DNA from: Methylococcaceae bacterium
GTDB taxonomy: Bacteria > Pseudomonadota > Gammaproteobacteria > Methylococcales > Methylomonadaceae
DNA length: 32,614 nucleotides
Direction: 5' to 3'
NCBI GenBank assembly: GCA_947506155.1
Contig: CANNNV010000012.1
Span: forward strand, 1 to 32,614
Of the stretch, positions 26,814-32,614 are shown piece by piece (the stretch's first letter is position 1; every line of letters begins with the position of its first letter). Below the pieces are notes generated by a model that saw only the letters and a program-made list of their open reading frames with translations, was not told the origin of the DNA and did no database searches. A program made the translations under genes and the position numbers.

Positions 26814-27929
26814 ATGTCTGTTGATTTGAGCCTACCTAACGTCCAAAATAGTCCTTACATGCTGACTGATTCAATTCATATTTCAAACTCATCACTAGAT
26901 AATTCAACCAACAGAGAAAATATCCGAATGAAATTTGTTGTTTCTTACCCTCAAACTAATTGGGACTATGTAAAATTCAGATTAAATCGAATTATTAAAG
27001 GTGCAGACCGTTCCAATGATGTTTTTAGCGGCTCGCCCGGTGGGAAAATTGAACTATTTGAACATAATGGTGAACTGGGCGGTATTACATCACTAGGCAG
27101 TTATCAGTCTGTGAAACCTTTCGGCATGCAGTACGTTATCGGCGAAGGCTTGTATTTTATTGCCGGTCTAGCTTGTTGCAAGGATGGCGTTACAGGCGAT
27201 GAGCATATTGTCAGACTCAATGACCAAGGCGTAATAGACCTGGAAATACGCAGCCCCTTGCTGACTCAGATCCGCTCATTGCGTAGAACCGAAAAGGGTT
27301 TATTAGTCACGGCCAGCGGCATTGATGCGCTATTGGAATTTGATTTAAGCGGTACTTTAATCTGGTCATGGTGGGCTACAGAACAGGGTTATGACCAAGC
27401 TTACGGCGGCGGCACACGAGTTATAGATAAACGGCAGGATCATCGCCTTAAAAATTATCCGGGCCGATTACAAACCACCCACCTCAACTCGGCTATTATC
27501 GATCCCTATGATTCAACCAAGATTTTGACTATTTTGTTTTATCAAGGGATGGTCGCTCGAATTGACAGACAGACCCTAAAGCATGAGATTGTAATTCGGG
27601 ATTTGAACGGCGCACACCATATTCGCCCGCATTCCACGGGCTATATGCTATCCAATTCACGCAAAGGCGAAGTGCTGTTGTTTGACAAAGACTTTAGTTT
27701 ACAAAAAAGATTTCCTGGCACCCATCGTTTTTATCCGGTTAAATGGGTTCAGGATGCCATTGAAACTCCATTTGGCACGCACTTGATTGCCGATTGCAAC
27801 GCTTTCAAATTGCGTGAACGCAATCAGCAAGGGACAGAAAAAAGTTATAATACAGGGATGCCCAACAGAATTTTTCAAATTGAACCAGTGGCCGACAGCT
27901 TCATCTTACCGGATACAAAAGTCCCCTGA
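26814..27929 (+). CDS. Beta-propeller-like protein of unknown function
   Basis: The frame gives 371 residues. I see no signal peptide or membrane helix. Repeated short blocks of the type G.L.....G..LLEFD, LLVTASGIDALLEFDLSGTLIWSWW, and GYMLSNSRKGEVLLFDKDFSLQKRF recall NHL/arylsulfotransferase-like propellers. The blocks TTHLNSAIIDPYDSTK and HHIRPHSTGYML may line a functional pocket, with several His. I cannot name a function. The start is uncertain. The first ATG (26814) abuts the tRNA terminator and lacks a ribosome binding site; ATGs at 26859 and 26928 are alternatives, the last with weak AGAGAAAA upstream and beginning MKFVVSYPQTNWDYV. The 3' end overlaps dmeF tail to tail by 24 bases. Confidence 0.75.
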   Translation: MSVDLSLPNVQNSPYMLTDSIHISNSSLDNSTNRENIRMKFVVSYPQTNWDYVKFRLNRIIKGADRSNDVFSGSPGGKIELFEHNGELGGITSLGSYQSVKPFGMQYVIGEGLYFIAGLACCKDGVTGDEHIVRLNDQGVIDLEIRSPLLTQIRSLRRTEKGLLVTASGIDALLEFDLSGTLIWSWWATEQGYDQAYGGGTRVIDKRQDHRLKNYPGRLQTTHLNSAIIDPYDSTKILTILFYQGMVARIDRQTLKHEIVIRDLNGAHHIRPHSTGYMLSNSRKGEVLLFDKDFSLQKRFPGTHRFYPVKWVQDAIETPFGTHLIADCNAFKLRERNQQGTEKSYNTGMPNRIFQIEPVADSFILPDTKVP

Positions 27930-28838
27930 GCATCGATTGACTTCAACGGTAATATGCGACAATTTATTGATACCACCAAAGCTACGAAACTCGCTCAATA
28001 ACTCCTTGTAATATTCTGGCGCCTTGGGATCGTGCGATACCAGAGAGATGATTAACGCAAAATGCCCTGCGCCAACTCGCCAGATATGCAAGTCTGAAAT
28101 ACGATTGTCTGCGTCGCTTTCAATTTTCTCTCTGATCGCCAATTTATATTTTAACGCGATACTTTCATCCAGCAATACCGGACTGGTTTCTCTCATCAGG
28201 GCATAAGACCATTGCATAATAATCAGCGCGCCGACCAAACCCATAACCGGATCCAGCCAGTTCCAGCCATAATATTTCCCCAGAACCAGCGCAACCATCG
28301 CCAGCACTGAAGTTAACGCATCGGCAAGCACATGCAGATAGGCGGCTTTAAGATTATGATCATGGTGATGATCATGGGTGTGGCTCGAATTTTTAAGTAA
28401 CAGAGCAGAAATTAAATTAATAAACAGGCCAAAACTGGCAACGGCAATGGCTTCATTAAAGTAAATATTCTGCGGATGAACTAGGCGCTGCCCAGACTCG
28501 ATCAGCATAATTAAGGCTATAACACCCAGAACTACGGAACTAGTGTATCCGCCCAACACCCCGACTTTTGCAGGACTGAAAGCAAACGTTTGATCATGCG
28601 CATGAATACGGGAATAGCGATAAGCGATAAGGGTGATCATGAAGGCGGCAACATGGGTGCCCATATGCCAGCCGTCAGCAAGCAGCGCCATTGATCCAAA
28701 CCGGATGCCTGCGGCTATTTCCAGCAACATCGTTAAAAAAGTCAGCACCAAGACCAGCTTGGTTCGTCGCTCACCTTTCTTATTGATGACTGAAAAATTG
28801 TGTTCGTGCTTCAGAAAACTTAAAGTATGTGCATGCAT
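27906..28838 (-). CDS. dmeF: DmeF-type cation diffusion facilitator (Co/Ni efflux)
   Basis: This 310-residue inner-membrane CDF protein would export divalent metal ions in exchange for protons. The N-terminus MHAHTLSFLKHEHNF is a His-rich segment typical of DmeF. About six membrane helices follow, with metal-site residues in ALLADGWHM (helix 2) and HVLADAL (helix 5). A His-rich loop HTHDHHHDHN lies between helices 4 and 5. The cytoplasmic C-terminal domain (from about residue 225) has DLHIWRVGAGH, usual for metal-sensing CDF tails. DmeF relatives are linked to cobalt and nickel. No DmeR/RcnR regulator is seen beside it. Its tail overlaps the propeller gene by 24 bases. A possible AAGGAAT lies 12 bases before the ATG. 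Confidence 0.85.
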   Translation of the reverse strand: MHAHTLSFLKHEHNFSVINKKGERRTKLVLVLTFLTMLLEIAAGIRFGSMALLADGWHMGTHVAAFMITLIAYRYSRIHAHDQTFAFSPAKVGVLGGYTSSVVLGVIALIMLIESGQRLVHPQNIYFNEAIAVASFGLFINLISALLLKNSSHTHDHHHDHNLKAAYLHVLADALTSVLAMVALVLGKYYGWNWLDPVMGLVGALIIMQWSYALMRETSPVLLDESIALKYKLAIREKIESDADNRISDLHIWRVGAGHFALIISLVSHDPKAPEYYKELLSEFRSFGGINKLSHITVEVNRCSGDFCIR

Positions 28839-28941
28839 TCAAAAGACCTATTCCTTGTGTAAGATTGACTGCCATTTTACTTAATTAAACCTTAGGTCGC
28901 ACGCCTTTACGGAACAGCAAAAAAATTGATAGCTTGCTGGA

Positions 28942-28956
28942 GTCAACTCAGTTGAC
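28942..28956. promoter_or_regulatory. Perfect palindrome over the blc -35 box (candidate operator)
   Basis: GTCAACT and AGTTGAC are perfect complements around one central C, and the right arm overlaps the TTGACA at 28952-28957. The location suggests a repressor site for blc. The regulator is unknown. Confidence 0.5.
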
Positions 28957-28980
28957 AAGTAAAATCCTAGTCGCTACAGT
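28952..28980 (+). promoter_or_regulatory. blc: Probable blc promoter
   Basis: TTGACA (28952-28957), exactly 17 bases, then TACAGT (28975-28980) lie 43 bases before the blc GTG start. The -35 is perfect and the -10 matches at four of six positions. Confidence 0.65.
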
Positions 28981-29022
28981 TGGCCGACTGCGTTATAAAA
29001 ACTACTTTAACAGGAAGCCTGC

Positions 29023-29547
29023 GTGAAAATATTATTTGTACTGATTATTGCCTTATTGAGCAGCTGTACCGGCATTCCTGAGGGTGTTACCGCCATTGAA
29101 GGTTTTGAAATCAATCGTTATCTAGGCACTTGGTATGAAGTCGCCCGACTTGATCATCGCTTTGAGCGAGGGCTGGAAAATATCTCGGCGACCTACAGCT
29201 TGCGTGATGACGGCGGGGTTAATGTACTTAATAAAGGCTGGGATACAAAAGAGGGAGAATGGCGCGAGGCATTAGGCAAGGCTTATTTTGTCGAGCAACC
29301 GGATCAAGGCAGGCTGAAAGTATCTTTTTTCGGCCCCTTTTACGGCGGCTATAATATTATCGAACTGGATAAGAAAGATTATGCTTATTCGATGGTAGTC
29401 GGGCCGGATCGCTCCTATTTTTGGATCTTATCCCGAACCCAACAACTACCCGAAGCGACTTTGCAGGCATTGATCAAGCAAGCTAAGGCGCTGGGGTTTT
29501 CTACCGACCAGCTTATTTTTGCAACGCCAAAAAGTGTGAAAGAGTAG
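29023..29547 (+). CDS. blc: Bacterial lipocalin Blc, outer-membrane lipoprotein
   Basis: The 174-residue lipoprotein has a signal peptide ending in the lipobox LSSC with Cys15, after which Thr at +2 suggests outer-membrane sorting. The lipocalin motif GTWYEVARLDHRFERGLENI follows near residues 35-55, with the later FFGPFYGGYNIIELD and GPDRSYFWILSR blocks typical of Blc. Blc proteins bind lipids such as lysophospholipids and are often induced by envelope stress. The start is GTG, with AGGA eight bases upstream. It lies divergent from dmeF, with a good promoter and a palindromic operator candidate ahead of it. Confidence 0.92.
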   Translation: MKILFVLIIALLSSCTGIPEGVTAIEGFEINRYLGTWYEVARLDHRFERGLENISATYSLRDDGGVNVLNKGWDTKEGEWREALGKAYFVEQPDQGRLKVSFFGPFYGGYNIIELDKKDYAYSMVVGPDRSYFWILSRTQQLPEATLQALIKQAKALGFSTDQLIFATPKSVKE

Positions 29548-29627
29548 TAAATAGCTGTCAGTGTTGATGCGAAAATAAAGAGTACCAATTTTTCGTTAAT
29601 TTTAACTTCCCTATTTGAGTTGCAATT

Positions 29628-30284
29628 ATGCCTATAATTTCCTTGTTAATATTTTTTATGATTTCCCTTTTTTTTGCGGCAATGCTGCAAGTTCAACTCT
29701 TTGAAATTGCATTCGGAAAGCTGGGCTTAACCCCAGAGTTTTCGTTATTTCTATTGATTGGGACATTGCTAGGTAGCGGTATTAATCTGCCTATTTATAG
29801 CCTGCATAGCAAAGAAACAGGACACCTTGTTATGTCGCGGGATCATAAAATGATCTGGGAAATATTTCAGCCGGCTAGGGAAGGTAAAATTGTTGTTGCG
29901 GTCAATGTTGGTGGCTGTCTCATTCCGCTAGGTCTATGCCTTTATTTCATCTCGTTACAGTTGATTGACCCATCTAAAATTATACTCGGCGTCCTGGCCA
30001 TTACCGCACTGAGTTATAAATTCAGCCAATTAATACCGGGACTGGGTGTCGGTATGCCAATTTTTTTAGCACCATTAAGCTCGGCTTTGTTGGCGATGAT
30101 TCTTGATCCTGAACACGCAGCTCATCTAGCTTATATTAGCGGCGTCCTAGGCGTATTGATCGGCGCCGACATGCTTAGGCTCAACACCATAGCAGCACTC
30201 GGTACACCTGTTGCCGCAATTGGCGGTGCTGGTACTTTTGATGGCATATTCCTGACCGGGATTATTGCCGCGTTATTGGCCTGA
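29628..30284 (+). CDS. DUF1614 integral membrane protein
   Basis: The 218-residue protein has about six or seven hydrophobic helices (first from residue 3). A charged loop with KMIWEIFQPAREGK follows helix 2, and NVGGCLIPLGL and the closing segment GGAGTFDGIFLTGII are typical of DUF1614. The family is of unknown function and occurs in many archaea and bacteria. No metal or catalytic motif is obvious. The ribosome binding site before its ATG is weak. It ends 3 bases before the stop of the oppositely directed AIM24 gene. Confidence 0.8.
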   Translation: MPIISLLIFFMISLFFAAMLQVQLFEIAFGKLGLTPEFSLFLLIGTLLGSGINLPIYSLHSKETGHLVMSRDHKMIWEIFQPAREGKIVVAVNVGGCLIPLGLCLYFISLQLIDPSKIILGVLAITALSYKFSQLIPGLGVGMPIFLAPLSSALLAMILDPEHAAHLAYISGVLGVLIGADMLRLNTIAALGTPVAAIGGAGTFDGIFLTGIIAALLA

Positions 30285-30287
30285 CGT

Positions 30288-31361
30288 TTAATCGCCACCG
30301 AGTAAACCACCCAAAATTGAGCCTTCATCCTGCTGCCGTCCTCCACCTTGCGGCGCAGAGGAAAGCATTCGGCCTGCTAAACGTGAAAATGGCAAGCTTT
30401 GCAGCCAAACAGTGCCCGGCCCGGTTAATTTGGCAAAACACAAGCCCTCTCCGCCAAACAACATGGTTTTAATGCCGCCTGCCTGTTGTATGTCAAAATC
30501 AACTTCACCGGTCATTGCGGCCAAACAACCGGTATCAACATGCAGGATTTCACCGGCACTTAGTTCGATTTTTTGCAAACAGCCTCCGGCATGAATAAAT
30601 ACCCAGCCATCACCTTCCAACTTTTGCATAATGAAGCCTTCGCCGCCAAATAAGCCGGTTAAAATTTTACGTTGGAAATGAACCCCAATTTGTACGCCTT
30701 TGGCCGCCGCCAAAAAACTGTCTTTTTGACAAATCAGTTTATGCCCATAGTCTTTCAAACTTAAAGCGAGAATGGTTCCCGGATAGGGCGCGGCGAACGC
30801 CACTTTGCCTTTATGTTGAGCTGTTTGGGTAAAGACGGTAATAAACAGGCTTTCGTTAGTCAGTAGACGCTTGCCTGCGCCCAGCAATAAGCCCATGATG
30901 CCGCTTTGTTGCGAGGCCGAGCCATCGCCGAAAACAGTTTCCATTTTCACTTCGGCACTTTTGTACATCATCGCTCCTGCTTCTGCAACCGCACTTTCCT
31001 CTGGATCCAGTTCAATTTCCACAAACTGCATTTCATGGCCGAAAATTTTATAATCAATGCCCTCGGTGACCGACTGCTGGCCAAAACCGCCGGAAGACTG
31101 GGTATCGTGCGTAACAAGGCGATTGCCGACAGGCAATTCCGTCGGCTTAGGTGACATCATCGCTGCCGGTATTGCTGGAAAAGGCGTGACTCCATCTTTT
31201 TTCATCGGTCTAATTTCAGTCGCCTGATAAACCGGAATCCAGTCGGAAAAATCCTGGCTCCAGCAATACGCCCCCTGATGTTCACGGGCAAATGTCTTTG
31301 CATAATCTTGCGTATAAGGGCCACTGATTACATTTTCAAAAGAAAAAAACCATTCGTTCAT
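30288..31361 (-). CDS. GYF_2-AIM24 fusion protein (TIGR00266 family)
   Basis: The 357-residue cytoplasmic-looking protein has two parts. The first 50-55 residues (MNEWFFSFENVISGPYTQDYAK...WSQDFSDWIPV) resemble a GYF_2/DUF4339 domain, which usually binds proline-rich peptides. From about residue 100 to 340 there is an AIM24/TIGR00266 domain with FEIELDPEESAVAEAGAMM-like start, GLFGGEGFIMQKLEGDGWVF, HVDTGCLAAM and GPGTVWLQSLPF. A Gly/Gln-rich tail ends the protein. AIM24 folds are of uncertain function; the yeast protein is linked to mitochondrial inner-membrane organisation. The next gene upstream encodes a protein with a proline-rich tail, a plausible type of GYF ligand, but that one is exported. 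Confidence 0.82.
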   Translation of the reverse strand: MNEWFFSFENVISGPYTQDYAKTFAREHQGAYCWSQDFSDWIPVYQATEIRPMKKDGVTPFPAIPAAMMSPKPTELPVGNRLVTHDTQSSGGFGQQSVTEGIDYKIFGHEMQFVEIELDPEESAVAEAGAMMYKSAEVKMETVFGDGSASQQSGIMGLLLGAGKRLLTNESLFITVFTQTAQHKGKVAFAAPYPGTILALSLKDYGHKLICQKDSFLAAAKGVQIGVHFQRKILTGLFGGEGFIMQKLEGDGWVFIHAGGCLQKIELSAGEILHVDTGCLAAMTGEVDFDIQQAGGIKTMLFGGEGLCFAKLTGPGTVWLQSLPFSRLAGRMLSSAPQGGGRQQDEGSILGGLLGGD

Positions 31362-31399
31362 TGTGTTGATCTCAAGTTAGCTAAAGGTTTGATGGCGGC

Positions 31400-31927
31400 C
31401 TATTGCGGAGGAGCTGGAGGTGGGCCTGACGGTGGTGGTGGAATACGGGCCCCCGGCGGCGGTGGCGGCATGACAGGCTGAGTTGGTGGACCAGAAAATT
31501 GTCCTGATACAGGAACCTGATGGCCTTTAGCGTACATACATTGAATATAGGCAATATCGTAACGTTGTTGCGCACCGTACATAGAACTGCTGGCAGCGCC
31601 AGTGCCGACTAGGCTGCCGCCCACCAAGCCAGTGCCAGCACCTATCGCCGCGCCGCGCCCTCCGGCGATTGCAGCGCCCGCAGCGGCACCTAGCGTTGTA
31701 CCGACAGCAGCACTGGCGACACCGCTATTTACCGCTGCTTGATTAGCGGTAGTTCCGCCAATCTGATAACTGGAAAATTGCTGACAGATAGCATCGTCAT
31801 TACGAAACTGTTCAAAACTAAGGCCGGTACCGGGTAGTACCATAACACCGGGGCCACTGGGTAAACTGGCACAACCGGATACTACCAATATAACGGTGCT
31901 AGAAAGCACAAGAGGAAAGCGTGACAT
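31400..31927 (-). CDS. Glycine-zipper lipoprotein with proline-rich tail
   Basis: The 175-residue predicted lipoprotein has lipobox VSGC with Cys19. The first part of the mature protein has FEQFRNDDAICQQFSSYQIGG, seen in small exported proteins. A glycine-zipper segment (about 68-115, repeated GAAAGAAIAGGRGAAIGAG pattern) could sit in a membrane or form a bundle. A second Cys lies in YIQCMYAKGH. The last 35 residues are mostly Pro and Gly. Function is unknown. It follows the His/Tyr/Gly-rich exported protein by 11 bases with AGGAG before its ATG, so the two form an operon. Confidence 0.8.
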   Translation of the reverse strand: MSRFPLVLSSTVILVVSGCASLPSGPGVMVLPGTGLSFEQFRNDDAICQQFSSYQIGGTTANQAAVNSGVASAAVGTTLGAAAGAAIAGGRGAAIGAGTGLVGGSLVGTGAASSSMYGAQQRYDIAYIQCMYAKGHQVPVSGQFSGPPTQPVMPPPPPGARIPPPPSGPPPAPPQ

Positions 31928-31938
31928 ATTCTTACTCC

Positions 31939-32322
31939 TTAGCGTGGCGCTGGTGGGGTCGGCTCAACTTGCTGCCAGCCGTTTGGACATTGTTTGATGT
32001 AAGGATAATAGCCTTCCGGATAGTTACAGTAATACCAGTAACCGGGAGGATGCTGCGGGGCGTGTTGGATATAAACCGGCGGCGTAACAGGCACAGCAAT
32101 CACGGCGGGCGGATAGTCATAATAGGGATCATAGTAAGACCTGCCATAGTAGCCAAAACCATAACCTAAGCCGAGTCCTAAAGCCATTCCGTTATAGTGA
32201 CTGCGATGACCCCAGCCACCACCATAATGCCCGCCGCCATGACCTCCTCTGGCATAGGCAGCATGACTTGCTACTACCCCGATCAGGACGATGGCTAAAT
32301 TTGCTGCTTTGATCTGTTTCAT
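31939..32322 (-). CDS. Small exported Gly/His/Tyr-rich protein
   Basis: This 127-residue protein has a signal peptide (about 1-24, ending AYA) followed by a Gly/His-rich stretch (GGHGGGHYGGGWGHRSHYNG), a Tyr/Gly/Pro-rich stretch (YGFGYYGRSYYDPYYDYPP), and a C-terminal half with two Cys (YYCNYPEGYYPYIKQCPNGW) that resembles the small domain common in exported proteins of proteobacteria. I start at ATG 32322, because GGGAGG lies 8 bases upstream and the signal peptide begins there; a longer frame to 32397 adds an unlikely leader. The His stretch could bind metal. Function is unknown. Confidence 0.82.
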   Translation of the reverse strand: MKQIKAANLAIVLIGVVASHAAYARGGHGGGHYGGGWGHRSHYNGMALGLGLGYGFGYYGRSYYDPYYDYPPAVIAVPVTPPVYIQHAPQHPPGYWYYCNYPEGYYPYIKQCPNGWQQVEPTPPAPR

Positions 32323-32488
32323 AGTTAATTCCTCCCGCATGGCGGGGTACTTGGAGAAATTCGAGAAGCGGTTAGGCTGTTTAATAAGTAGCGACATGCG
32401 CTAGACGTTACAAGATAACCCAACTCATCACTCATCCGATTTAAGGCTGTGTGGGTAGCTATAACTTCATCAGAAAAGCTCCAGGAGA

Positions 32489-32508
32489 CCCCGCCCTTCA
32501 GGGCGGGG
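32489..32508 (+). mobile_element. IS200/IS605-type end hairpin
   Basis: The perfect 8-base stem CCCCGCCC / GGGCGGGG with loop TTCA is followed by AGGAATG. This matches the look of imperfect-palindrome ends of IS200/IS605-family elements, recognised as single-stranded hairpins by their transposase. It lies about 58 bases before a gene start that reads like TnpB, so it may be the left end of a tnpB element. Confidence 0.55.
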
Positions 32509-32529
32509 AGGAATGGTGTGCTTTTGACC

Positions 32530-32558
32530 TTGATTTTGCATTGTTTCTGTCCTATAAT
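32530..32558 (+). promoter_or_regulatory. Promoter of the tnpB-like gene
   Basis: TTGATT (32530-32535), a 17-base spacer and a perfect TATAAT (32553-32558) precede the ATG at 32567. Transcription would begin within about two bases of the ATG, so the mRNA would be nearly leaderless. No Shine-Dalgarno is seen. Confidence 0.6.
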
Positions 32559-32566
32559 AATCATAT

Positions 32567-32614
32567 ATGAAAAGGACAATATCTATCAAGCTCGACCCAA
32601 CCACAGAACAAAGC
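32567..32614 (+). CDS. Start of a probable TnpB/OrfB-type protein, cut by window edge
   Basis: Only 16 codons are visible, reading MKRTISIKLDPTTEQS. The pattern of a basic strand followed by LDPTxEQ is the usual start of IS200/IS605 OrfB (TnpB) proteins, which are RNA-guided nucleases that aid retention of the element. The hairpin upstream supports this. With so few residues, another protein cannot be excluded. Confidence 0.5.
   Translation, partial: MKRTISIKLDPTTEQS

Noticed and set aside
32325-32579. 84-codon minus-strand frame at the right end
   Set aside because: It runs through the IS-type hairpin and promoter of the tnpB-like gene and across the ribosome binding site of the small exported gene; no protein features.

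Overview
The window looks like chromosomal DNA of a gammaproteobacterial methylotroph, most likely a type I methanotroph (order Methylococcales). Two observations support this. The first is a complete formyltransferase/hydrolase (Fhc) operon of the tetrahydromethanopterin-linked C1 pathway. The second is a set of classic gammaproteobacterial neighbourhoods (ubiG-gph-yciK, sbcDC, hflK-hflC-hisZ-purA, comF beside bioB). No methane monooxygenase or methanol dehydrogenase lies in the window, so the methanotroph assignment is inference.

Layout. 1-3142: a heavy-metal-type RND efflux operon read leftward (outer-membrane factor, adaptor, pump). The pump is cut off after about 190 residues by foreign DNA whose boundary falls near base 140. 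3706-6370: a leftward operon ubiG, gph/mupP, yciK, sufT, closed by a strong terminator. 6677-11661: rightward sbcD-sbcC. 11691-23937: a long leftward block, in transcription order comF, hflK, hflC, hisZ, purA, a small conserved gene, an MHS-type transporter, then fhcB, fhcA, a coiled-coil membrane gene, fhcD, fhcC. 23999-26421: rightward bioB and gltX. 26424-26813: a tRNA operon (Ala-GGC and two identical Glu-UUC genes) with a clear promoter and terminator. 26814-31361: a beta-propeller-like unknown, dmeF, lipocalin blc, a DUF1614 membrane protein and a GYF_2-AIM24 protein. 31400-32322: two small exported proteins. 32489-32614: the start of a probable IS200/IS605-type tnpB element.

The most interesting arrangement is in the Fhc operon. 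A 98-residue DUF1640/CCDC90-like protein with a C-terminal membrane segment lies between fhcA and fhcD and overlaps both by 4 bases. It is therefore probably translated in step with the formyltransferase/hydrolase subunits and could anchor or assemble the complex at a membrane. That is a hypothesis from gene layout. Both ends of the window border mobile or foreign DNA, while the middle is mostly housekeeping. Cluster gene products that act together include Fhc subunits A-D on formyl-H4MPT, HflK/HflC with FtsH, SbcC/SbcD on DNA ends, and GltX on the tRNA-Glu encoded just downstream.
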